From positions 1-5,905 of the forward strand of contig MEEC01000006.1 in assembly GCA_001724315.1 (NCBI GenBank): a stretch of DNA of 5,905 nucleotides, read 5' to 3'. The position numbers were made by a program, and so were the translations under genes. This stretch comes from Lautropia sp. SCN 70-15. GTDB lineage: Bacteria; Pseudomonadota; Gammaproteobacteria; Burkholderiales; Burkholderiaceae_E. Below the pieces are notes generated by a model. That model saw only the letters and a program-made list of their open reading frames with translations, did no database searches and was not told where the DNA came from. Positions within the stretch are counted from its first letter, which is position 1, and every line of letters starts with the position of its first letter. Positions 1 to 5,180 of the stretch are shown piece after piece.

Positions 1-188
1 GCGGCCGCCGTGTCGGCGGCGTCGTGCACCCGCGCGTAGAGGAGGTCGGCGTCGTGCTCCAGGCGCGACAGCATGTAGCCCTCGACCAGCTCGCGCGGGT
101 AGCGCTCCAGCCCGGCCGCGAGCAGCGCGGCGGCGGCCACCAGCACCAGGGCCAGCCACAGCGAGAGCCGGTTGCGCAGCGAACTCAT
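1..188 (-). CDS. Sensor histidine kinase, N-terminal fragment (cut by window edge)
   Basis: Only the first 62 codons are in the window. The reading starts MSSLRNRLSLWLALVLVAAA, and residues 9-26 form a hydrophobic membrane helix. It continues into a polar stretch (YPRELVEGYMLSRLEHDADL) typical of the start of the periplasmic sensor region of QseC/PmrB-like kinases. The ATG at 188-186 overlaps the TGA of the response regulator gene (ATGA), so the two are translationally coupled, with a GAGG a few bases upstream as ribosome site. By position it should be the membrane kinase that phosphorylates the upstream-encoded regulator. The HisKA and ATPase domains lie outside the window, so the kinase assignment rests on gene order plus the N-terminal pattern. 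The stimulus is unknown; the PepSY and cytochrome b genes in the same operon suggest an envelope or redox signal (inference). Confidence 0.82.
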   Translation of the reverse strand, partial: MSSLRNRLSLWLALVLVAAAALLAAGLERYPRELVEGYMLSRLEHDADLLYARVHDAADTAA

Positions 189-940
189 CGCGCCTCGGCT
201 ACGCCGGTCCCCGCTCCGTCGCCGCGGAACAGGTAGCCCTGGCCCCGGCGGGTCTCGATCCGGTCGGCGCCGATCATTCCGCGCAGCCTGCGCACGTAGA
301 CCTCGATCACGTTGCTGTCGCGATCGCCGTCGTAATCGTAGACATGCTCGGACAGCCGCGTCTTCGACAGCACCTCGTTCGGGTGGCGCATGAAGTAGCG
401 CAGCAGCCGGAACTCGGTCGCGGTGAGCGGCTGCTCGCGCGCGGCCGTTCGGGCATCGGTCTCCTGTGCTGCATCGGTGCCCTGTGGGGCATCGTTCTGC
501 GGAACGCCTTCGGCCACCAGGCACTGTCGCGCCTCGTCGAGCCGCCACGGGCCGACCCGAAGTTCCGGCGCCTGCGCCGGTGCGGCCCGCCGCAGCAAGG
601 CCTGAACGCGCGCGAGCAGTTCCTCGGGGTGGAAGGGCTTGCCCAGGTAGTCGTCGGCGCCGGCCTGCAGGCCCTCGACGCGCTGCGCCCAGCCGTCGCG
701 TGCGGTGAGGATCAGCACCGGCACCGTGTTGCCCGCGGCGCGCCAGCCGCGCAGCACCTCGAGGCCGGGCCGGCCGGGAAGGCCGAGATCGAGGATCACC
801 GCGTCGTAGGGCTCGGTGGCGCCGAGGTGATGCGCGTCGATGCCGTCGGCGGCCAGGTCCACGGCATAGCCCTCGCGGGCAAGACGATCGCGGAGCCGGT
901 TGCCCAGCTCCGCGTCGTCTTCGGCGATCAGCAGCCGCAC
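185..940 (-). CDS. OmpR/PhoP-family response regulator, winged-helix, with linker insert
   Basis: This is a cytoplasmic two-component transcription factor of 251 aa. The receiver domain (about 1-118) has the acidic pair D8/D9, phospho-acceptor D51 in VILDLGLPG, T79, Y98 and K101 in LGKPF. The C-terminal winged helix (about 170-240) has LTATEFRLLRYF, then HPNEVLSKTRL, then the RDSNVIEVYVRRLR recognition region and a final RGQGYLF wing. This pattern is closest to the PmrA/QseB/PhoP group. I chose the GTG at 940 because VRLLIAEDD is the normal receiver start and AAGGAG lies 10 nt upstream; the longer reading to 985 would add 15 atypical residues and run into pepSY. The family is usually about 220-225 aa; the excess comes from a polar insert at about 147-169 between two strands of the DNA-binding domain. 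It is the third gene of the cytochrome b-PepSY-regulator-kinase operon. Confidence 0.95.
   Translation of the reverse strand: MRLLIAEDDAELGNRLRDRLAREGYAVDLAADGIDAHHLGATEPYDAVILDLGLPGRPGLEVLRGWRAAGNTVPVLILTARDGWAQRVEGLQAGADDYLGKPFHPEELLARVQALLRRAAPAQAPELRVGPWRLDEARQCLVAEGVPQNDAPQGTDAAQETDARTAAREQPLTATEFRLLRYFMRHPNEVLSKTRLSEHVYDYDGDRDSNVIEVYVRRLRGMIGADRIETRRGQGYLFRGDGAGTGVAEAR
453..506. repeat. Imperfect 18-bp tandem repeat, three units, inside the response regulator gene
   Basis: The hexamer gcatcg begins at 453, 471 and 489, exactly 18 bp apart. Units one and two match at 14 of 18 positions and unit three is more diverged. Read on the minus strand the repeat codes six-residue units NDAPQG, TDAAQE and TDARTA. 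It keeps frame, so the gene is not broken. The stretch is poorer in G/C than the surrounding gene, and it falls where the regulator family normally has a short strand-connecting turn. Confidence 0.75.
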
Positions 941-944
941 GGGG

Positions 945-1268
945 TCAACGCTCCTTGCGACGCAGCACCTCGCCGGTGCCGGCATCGAGCTCGAGCTTGT
1001 GGACCTTGTTGCCGGTGTCGATCAGCTTGACCTCGTAGACGTAGCGGCCGTTCTCGCGCTCGAGTTCGACCTCGACCACTTGCCCGGGCTGCGCCTGCCG
1101 GGCCCGCCCGAGGATGTCCTCCATCGACAGGATCTTGCCGCTTTCGCGCAGTTGCCGGACTTCGTCCTGCCGCAGGCCGCTGTCGGCGCTGGCGGGCAGG
1201 GCGGCGATCAGGCCGGCGCCGGCGATCCCGGCAGTGGTGACGAGGGCGAGGATGCGTGACTGCTTCAT
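945..1268 (-). CDS. Exported PepSY-domain protein
   Basis: This 107-residue protein has a clear Sec signal peptide, MKQSRILAL followed by a hydrophobic core, with likely cleavage after ALPASA. The mature part holds one PepSY domain (about 48-105): LSMEDILGRARQ, then VVEVELERENGRYVYEVKLID, then KLELDAGTGEVL. This is the usual helix followed by paired strands. It should be periplasmic and soluble. PepSY proteins of this size often sit beside two-component genes; a role in ligand binding or protease/sensor modulation is suggested for the family, but the function here is unknown. The ATG at 1268 is preferred to one seven codons upstream because GGAG lies 6 nt before it and it gives a clean signal peptide. 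It follows the cytochrome b gene by 22 bp, and its stop sits 4 bp before the regulator's GTG. Confidence 0.9.
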   Translation of the reverse strand: MKQSRILALVTTAGIAGAGLIAALPASADSGLRQDEVRQLRESGKILSMEDILGRARQAQPGQVVEVELERENGRYVYEVKLIDTGNKVHKLELDAGTGEVLRRKER

Positions 1269-1290
1269 GATGGACTCCAATCGTTGCACT

Positions 1291-1911
1291 TTAGTGGGAA
1301 AGCCCGGAGGCGGGGTGATCCGGCGTTTCGGCGCCGGTGTGCTCGCGCGCGGGTTTGCGGCCGGTGGCCATCGCGCGAACCAGGTTCTCGCGATGCACCA
1401 GGCTCTCGACGACGACGCCGGCCACGTGCACCCCGACCAGCAGCATCGTTGCGTTGGCGAGGAACTCGTGGACCTCGCCGATCCATTCGCCGGCGTCGTG
1501 GCCGACGCCCGCGAGCAATCCGGCCAGCGGGCCGGCGCCTTCTTCCACTGCCAGCGTCGCCATCCCGCTGAGCGCGATCAGGGCGACTCCGACGAGCAGC
1601 ACGATCACCATCAGCCCACCGGCCGGGTTGTGGCCCAGGTGACGCTCCGCGCGGCCGGTGGCGGCCTGCAGGGCATAGCGGAATGCTTCACGCGGCGCGC
1701 GCACGAAGTCCGAGAAGCGGGCGTGGCGCGGGCCGACGAAGCCCCAGGGAACGCGCAGCGCCACCAGCGCCAGCGCGATGTAGCCGGCCCAGCTGTGCAC
1801 CGCCAGGTTGTGGTCCTCGACGACGAAGGCCGTCAGGAAGGCCGCGGCCAGCCCCCAGTGGAAGATCCGCACGAACGGATCCCAGACCTTGATCTCTCCT
1901 GCTTGCCTCAT
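1291..1911 (-). CDS. Cytochrome b561-type (Ni-hydrogenase cytochrome b-like) membrane protein
   Basis: This 206-aa integral membrane protein has about four helices (roughly 14-31, 38-59, 98-120 and 148-172). Hallmarks of the COG3658/Ni_hydr_CYTB group are present: KVWDPFVRIFHW near the start, GHNPAGG before helix three, and HRENLVRAMATGRK at the end. Histidines inside or at the edge of helices (H18, H39, H148, H162, also H34) are candidate axial ligands for two b hemes. The likely role is electron transfer between membrane quinol and a periplasmic partner, often a c-type cytochrome, but no cytochrome c gene is in the window, so the partner is unknown. The start is supported by AAGGGAG 6 nt upstream. 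It is the first gene of the minus-strand operon and sits behind the candidate operator in the divergent intergenic region. Confidence 0.9.
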   Translation of the reverse strand: MRQAGEIKVWDPFVRIFHWGLAAAFLTAFVVEDHNLAVHSWAGYIALALVALRVPWGFVGPRHARFSDFVRAPREAFRYALQAATGRAERHLGHNPAGGLMVIVLLVGVALIALSGMATLAVEEGAGPLAGLLAGVGHDAGEWIGEVHEFLANATMLLVGVHVAGVVVESLVHRENLVRAMATGRKPAREHTGAETPDHPASGLSH

Positions 1912-1972
1912 GATCGACTCCCTTGGCTGGCCGGCGGATCCGGCCCATGGCAGGCAGTGTCGGAGGCGGCGC

Positions 1973-1988
1973 CTGAAACGAAGCTGAA
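1973..1988 (-). promoter_or_regulatory. Candidate response-regulator box (CTGAA-N6-CTGAA)
   Basis: CTGAA occurs at 1973-1977 and 1984-1988, an exact 11-bp period. OmpR/PhoP/PmrA-type dimers bind direct half-sites about one helical turn apart; the known PmrA/QseB sites have the form CTTAA-N6-CTTAA, one base different per half-site. The repeat lies 61 nt upstream of the cytochrome b start. On the minus strand a weak -10-like GACACT (1961-1956, 3 of 6 matches to TATAAT) follows 11 nt after it, the spacing seen when such a box replaces the -35. Autoregulation by the regulator encoded in the same operon is inferred. Two short half-sites can arise by chance. Confidence 0.4.
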
Positions 1989-2054
1989 CGGCGCGTCTTG
2001 ACGCGGATCAGGCCGGCGCGGCGCCGATCCGTCAGACTTCCTGCACGAATCGAC

Positions 2055-2059
2055 AGGGA
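2055..2059 (+). promoter_or_regulatory. Ribosome binding site deciding the PyrR-like start
   Basis: AGGGA lies 8 nt before the ATG at 2068. It overlaps the alternative ATG at 2059, which therefore has no usable Shine-Dalgarno sequence of its own. This favours the start at 2068. Confidence 0.55.
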
Positions 2060-2067
2060 TGCAGCGA

Positions 2068-2631
2068 ATGGCCGAAGGCGCTTTCTATCGAACCGACGAG
2101 CTCGAAGCGGTCGTCGCCCGCATGGCGCGCGATGCGCACCGCCTGGTCGAGGATCCCGCCGGGCTGGTCGTCGTCGGCATCCTGCGCCGCGGCGCGCCGC
2201 TGGCCGACCGGCTCTGCGCGCACCTGCGGGCGCTGTGGCGGGTGGACCGGATCGCGCGGCTCGACCTCGACATCAAGCGCTATGCCGACGATCTCACGCT
2301 GCTGTTTCCCGAGACACGGCTGCGCGAGAGCGCATCCGGCGAGCAGGCCGACGTCGCCGGGCGCACCGTGCTGCTGGTCGACGACGTGCTCTACGAAGGT
2401 CACTCGATGCTGCGCGCGGTGGAATGGCTCGCGAAGCGCCGGCCGGCCGCGATCCGCACCGCGGTGCTGGTCGACCGCGACTGCGCGAAGCTGCCGATCC
2501 GCGCCGACGTGGTGGGCGTCACGCTCGAGGTCGCGCCGCTGCAGATCGTGGACGCGCACGTGCCGCCCTACGAGCCGGAGTTCGAGCTGCACATCCTCAG
2601 GCGGGAGGCCGGCGATGTTCAAGGATCGTGA
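2068..2631 (+). CDS. PyrR-family phosphoribosyltransferase, atypical
   Basis: This 187-aa cytoplasmic protein has the type I phosphoribosyltransferase fold. Residues 34-49 (VVVGILRRGAPLADRL) match the loop that holds pyrophosphate. DLDIKRYADDLTLL (66-79) matches the PyrR signature around YRDDL. The PRPP loop VLLVDDVLYEGHS (101-113) follows, then LVDRDCAKLPIRAD (134-147). These place it with PyrR, which in its family binds PRPP and uracil/UMP and can regulate pyr mRNA. Two features are odd. The PRPP loop reads EGHS where PyrR has TGRT. The usual RGHRELPIRAD reads RDCAKLPIRAD, losing the His-Arg linked to RNA contact in Bacillus PyrR. With no pyr genes nearby, it is probably an enzyme or sensor rather than an attenuation protein (inference). 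An ATG at 2059 would add three residues. Its end overlaps the next gene by 17 bp. Confidence 0.88.
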   Translation: MAEGAFYRTDELEAVVARMARDAHRLVEDPAGLVVVGILRRGAPLADRLCAHLRALWRVDRIARLDLDIKRYADDLTLLFPETRLRESASGEQADVAGRTVLLVDDVLYEGHSMLRAVEWLAKRRPAAIRTAVLVDRDCAKLPIRADVVGVTLEVAPLQIVDAHVPPYEPEFELHILRREAGDVQGS

Positions 2632-3256
2632 CGACGCCGCGCGCCAGCTGGCCACCGTGCTGGCGGCCTGGCGCGGCAAGAACCCGTTGGTGCTGGCGAT
2701 CCCGCGCGGCGCGGTGCCGATGGGCCGCATCCTCGCCGACGAGCTGGGCGGCGAGCTCGACGTGGTGCTGGTCCGCAAGCTCGGCGCGCCTTTCCAGCCC
2801 GAGCTCGCCCTGGGCGCCATCGACGAGAGCGGGAAGGTCCACTGGACGCCCGGCCTGGGCCCGGAGGCCGCTTCGTCGGGCTGGATCGAGCGCGCCAAGC
2901 GCGAGCAGCTTGAGCTGATGCGCAAGCGCCGCGAGCGCTACGGCGCGCGCCGTCACCCGGTGGATCCCGAGGGGCGCGTGGTCATCGTGGTCGACGACGG
3001 CCTGGCCACCGGCTCCACGATGGTCGCCGCGCTCGCCGCGGTGCGCGCCCGCAGGCCGGCGCGGCTGATCTGCGCGGTGCCGGTCGCCGCCAGCGACAGC
3101 CTGGCGCGCGTGAAGCCGCTGGCCGACGAGGTGGTCTGCCTGTCGGTGCCCGACTGGTTCGGCGCCGTGTCGCAGTTCTACCGGTACTTCGACCAGGTCG
3201 AGGACGATGAGGTCGAGCGCATCCTGGCGGGCGCCGCGGGCCCGGGCGGGGCCTAG
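2615..3256 (+). CDS. Stand-alone COG1926-type phosphoribosyltransferase-domain protein
   Basis: This 213-aa cytoplasmic protein starts FKDRDDAARQLA, the usual opening of COG1926 predicted phosphoribosyltransferases. PLVLAIPRGAVPMG (24-37) forms the pyrophosphate-loop region. ELDVVLVRKLGAPFQPELALGAIDE (47-71) is strongly typical of the family, and the PRPP loop is VVIVVDDGLATGSTM (122-136). The tail holds AVPVAASDSL and an FYRYFDQVEDDEV segment. A basic helix (about 90-113) links the two halves. Members are often fused to or sited beside alpha/beta hydrolases or stress proteins; here no fusion exists. The substrate base is unknown for the family. The start ATG at 2615 has GGGAGG 6 nt upstream inside the previous gene, and the 17-bp overlap implies coupled translation, so the two proteins may act in one pathway. 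Confidence 0.9.
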   Translation: MFKDRDDAARQLATVLAAWRGKNPLVLAIPRGAVPMGRILADELGGELDVVLVRKLGAPFQPELALGAIDESGKVHWTPGLGPEAASSGWIERAKREQLELMRKRRERYGARRHPVDPEGRVVIVVDDGLATGSTMVAALAAVRARRPARLICAVPVAASDSLARVKPLADEVVCLSVPDWFGAVSQFYRYFDQVEDDEVERILAGAAGPGGA

Positions 3257-3264
3257 CGCCGCGC

Positions 3265-3293
3265 TTGCGCAAGCCGGCGTCTCCGGCTACATT
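3265..3293 (+). promoter_or_regulatory. Candidate promoter of the TetR-export operon
   Basis: TTGCGC (3265-3270, 3 of 6 to TTGACA) and TACATT (3288-3293, 4 of 6 to TATAAT) are separated by 17 bp. Transcription would begin near 3300, inside the palindrome at 3292-3317, which fits repression by blocking polymerase. The -35 lies in a small palindrome GCTTGCGCAAGC (3263-3274). Box matches are modest. Confidence 0.35.
3272..3288 (+). other. Short GC hairpin after the phosphoribosyltransferase pair
   Basis: AGCCGG and CCGGCT form a 6-bp stem around the loop CGTCT, 15 bp after the TAG at 3254-3256. There is no following T run, so it is not a convincing Rho-independent terminator. It overlaps the candidate promoter spacer. 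Confidence 0.25.
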
Positions 3294-3317
3294 GGTAAGT
3301 AATCGAATACTTACCAA
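3292..3317. promoter_or_regulatory. 26-bp palindromic operator, probable TetR-family binding site
   Basis: The arms TTGGTAAGTA (3292-3301) and TACTTACCAA (3308-3317) are perfect inverted copies. The centre ATCGAA is itself TCGA flanked by a single A/A mismatch, so 24 of 26 positions are symmetric. It is one of the few A/T-rich spots in the window and ends 43 nt before the tetR start. TetR-family dimers bind palindromes of this size next to their own gene, so autorepression of this operon is the natural reading. The binding itself is inferred. Confidence 0.8.
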
Positions 3318-3360
3318 GCAAACGCTTCCCGATCGAATGCCTGCCAGGAGTCCCGAGAGA

Positions 3361-3993
3361 ATGCACGCCGACGTCCGGGCGGCCGCGCCGCCCGCGGCCG
3401 GCCGCCGCCCCACGGAAGACCGTCGCGCCGAGATCGTCGCGGCCTTGATCAGGCTGGTCGCGCAATCCGGGCCGGCCGAGGCCACCACCGCGCGCATCGC
3501 CGCCGAGCTCGATCTCACCCAGGGCGCGGTGTTCAAGCACTTCCCGACCAAGGAGGCGATTCGCGCCGCGGCAATGGACTGGATCGCCACGAGCCTCTTC
3601 GAGGCGCTCGAGGCGGCAGAGCGGGGCGCGCCGTCTCCGCTCGAGGCGCTGCACGCCGTCTACCTTGCGCACGTGCGCTTCGTCGTCGCGCACCCCGGCG
3701 TGCCGGCGCTGATCTTCAACGAGTTGCAGCAGGCGGCGGACTCGCCGGTCAAGGCGCGCGCCAGGGCCTTGCTGGCCCGTTATCGCAGCTTGCTGGTCGG
3801 CCTGATCGAGGCCGCCCGTCATGAGGGCGACGTGGCCGTGGACACCGACTCCGCCGCGGCGGCCACGCTGTTCATCGGCACCGTGCAGGGCCTGATGATG
3901 CAGGCGATGCTCTCGGGCAGCATGCGGGGCATGAGGCCGCGCGCCGAGCGGGTCTACGGAATCTGGCTGCGCGGCATCAGGAGTGCGGCATGA
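3361..3993 (+). CDS. TetR/AcrR-family transcriptional repressor
   Basis: This 210-aa one-component DNA-binding protein has an N-terminal three-helix domain (about 18-67). It includes the helix-turn-helix TTARIAAELDLTQGAVFKHF (42-61) followed by PTKEAI, the standard TetR signature. The C-terminal helical domain (about 85-205), with VRFVVAHPGVPALIFNELQQ, should form the dimer and ligand pocket; the ligand is unknown. I chose the ATG at 3361 because AGGAG (3346-3350) and a GAGAGA stretch precede it. An ATG at 3337 has no ribosome site and would add eight residues. The gene lies directly downstream of the 26-bp palindrome, and its TGA overlaps the membrane fusion protein ATG (ATGA). It is therefore the first gene of the export operon and probably its repressor, released by a substrate of the pump (inference). 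Confidence 0.94.
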   Translation: MHADVRAAAPPAAGRRPTEDRRAEIVAALIRLVAQSGPAEATTARIAAELDLTQGAVFKHFPTKEAIRAAAMDWIATSLFEALEAAERGAPSPLEALHAVYLAHVRFVVAHPGVPALIFNELQQAADSPVKARARALLARYRSLLVGLIEAARHEGDVAVDTDSAAAATLFIGTVQGLMMQAMLSGSMRGMRPRAERVYGIWLRGIRSAA

Positions 3994-5180
3994 AGTCCGC
4001 GGGCCCCTTGCTTCGCCGCTTCTCGCTGGCGCTCGTGGCGCTGGCGCTGCTGGCCGGCATCGCCTTCGTGTTCCTGCGCTCCGGCCCGCTCGCGCCGGTG
4101 CGGGTCACCGTGTCCGAGGTCGAGCGGGGCAGCGTGTCGCCGTCGCTCTTCGGCATCGGCACCGTCGAGGCGCGGCGCGCCTACCTGATCGGGCCCACCG
4201 TGGCGGGCCGCGTGCTGCGCGTGCTGGTCGACGTGGGCGAGCGGGTCGAGGCCGGCCAGTTGCTGGCCGAGATGGACCCGGTGGACCTCGATGCGCGCGT
4301 CGCCTCGCTCGACGCGGCGATCGCGCGGGCCGCCAGCACGGTCGCCGCCAGCGATGCCCAGCGCCGCGACGCCCAGGCGCGCCGCAAGGTCGCCGAGGCC
4401 AACGCGAAGCGGTACGAGGAACTCGGCCGCCAGGAGTTCGTGAGCTCCAGCGCGGTCGAGATCAGGGTGCAGGAGAGCAACTCGGCGATCGCCGCCACCC
4501 AGGCCGCCGAGGCCAACCTGGCCGGCGCCCGGCAGGAATTGTCGCGCCTGGGCGCCGAGCGCGATGCGCTCCTCAAGCAGCGCGCCAACGTGCGCCTCGT
4601 CGCGCCCGCGGCCGGGGTGGTCACCGCGCGCGATGCCGAGCCCGGCTCCACCGTGGTGGCCGGGCAGGCGGTGCTCAAGCTCGTGGAGCCCGCCAGCCTC
4701 TGGGTGCGCACCCGCTTCGACCAGGGCCGCTCGACAGGCCTGGCCGTCGGCCTGCCGGCGCGCATCGTGCGCCGTTCCGATCCCGCGGTCGAGCACCCGG
4801 GCAAGGTCGCCCGGCTGGAGTTGCTCAGCGACAGCGTGACCGAGGAGCGGATCGCGCAGGTGGGCTTCGACGCGATCCCCGCGGGCCTGTCGGTGGGCGA
4901 GATGGCCGAGGTCACGCTCGAGCTGCCGCCGGCGGCCGAAGGGCCGGTGGTGACCAACGCCGCGATCGCTCGGCGCGGCGCCGAAACCGGCGTCTGGGTG
5001 GTGGCCGACGGCGGGCTTCGTTTCCAGCCGATACGCGTGGGCGCCACCGGGCTGGACGGCCGGGTGCAGGTGCTCGAAGGGGTGTCGGCCGGCGATCGCG
5101 TGGTCGTGCACGCGGAGAGCGAGCTCTCGGCGCGCAGCCGGATCCGCATCGTCGATTCGCTGCCGGAGCGCGCGCGGTGA
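3990..5180 (+). CDS. HlyD/MacA-type membrane fusion protein (periplasmic adaptor) of an ABC exporter
   Basis: This 396-aa protein is anchored by one N-terminal helix (about 11-29), after the short basic start MKSAGPLLRR, with the rest periplasmic. The order is a first lipoyl half (about 66-97, VAGRVLRVLVDVGERVEAGQ), an alpha-helical hairpin/coiled coil (about 100-197, rich in A, R, E and Q), a second lipoyl half (about 200-233, RLVAPAAGVVTARDAEPG), then beta-barrel and membrane-proximal domains to the C-terminus. At the hairpin tip R141, L145 and S152 fit the R-x3-L-x6-S pattern of TolC-contacting adaptors. It should bridge the inner-membrane ABC permease and an outer membrane channel. The ATG at 3990 has AGGAG 6 nt upstream and overlaps the tetR stop; the end overlaps the permease start (GTGA). 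Substrate is unknown. Confidence 0.93.
   Translation: MKSAGPLLRRFSLALVALALLAGIAFVFLRSGPLAPVRVTVSEVERGSVSPSLFGIGTVEARRAYLIGPTVAGRVLRVLVDVGERVEAGQLLAEMDPVDLDARVASLDAAIARAASTVAASDAQRRDAQARRKVAEANAKRYEELGRQEFVSSSAVEIRVQESNSAIAATQAAEANLAGARQELSRLGAERDALLKQRANVRLVAPAAGVVTARDAEPGSTVVAGQAVLKLVEPASLWVRTRFDQGRSTGLAVGLPARIVRRSDPAVEHPGKVARLELLSDSVTEERIAQVGFDAIPAGLSVGEMAEVTLELPPAAEGPVVTNAAIARRGAETGVWVVADGGLRFQPIRVGATGLDGRVQVLEGVSAGDRVVVHAESELSARSRIRIVDSLPERAR

Larger units (their letters stand above)
1912..2067. promoter_or_regulatory. Divergent intergenic promoter region
   Basis: This 156-bp non-coding stretch separates the minus-strand cytochrome b operon from the plus-strand phosphoribosyltransferase pair, so it must hold the promoters for both directions unless distal ones are used. 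It contains a direct repeat at 1973-1988 (listed separately). It also contains an imperfect inverted repeat, GGATC at 2005-2009 with GATCC at 2026-2030, whose inner GGC/GCC can extend the stem past one unpaired A. No strong sigma-70 pair stands out on the plus strand; TTGACG at 1998 has no reasonable -10 at 16-18 bp. Confidence 0.6.

Noticed and set aside
941..985. Longer start for the response regulator at 985
   Set aside because: It would add 15 residues not found in receiver domains and overlap the pepSY gene by 41 bp, whereas the GTG at 940 has AAGGAG upstream and gives a normal receiver start.
1114..2001. Plus-strand open frame of 295 codons opposite cytochrome b and PepSY, and another of 228 codons at 344-1030
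   Set aside because: They are shadows of real minus-strand genes, with low-complexity translations, no ribosome site and no domain pattern.
1998..2026. TTGACG at 1998-2003 as a -35 for the phosphoribosyltransferase operon
   Set aside because: The sequence 16-18 bp downstream is GC-only (gcgccg) with no resemblance to a -10.
2032..2925. Minus-strand open frame of 297 codons and plus-strand frames of 306 and 374 codons over the phosphoribosyltransferase pair
   Set aside because: The plus-strand PyrR and COG1926 reading frames contain intact PRPP loops and good ribosome sites; the alternatives show only Arg/Ala/Ser-rich composition.
3272..3288. GC hairpin as an intrinsic terminator after the phosphoribosyltransferase genes
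   Set aside because: The stem is only 6 bp and lacks a U tract. Listed only as a hairpin.
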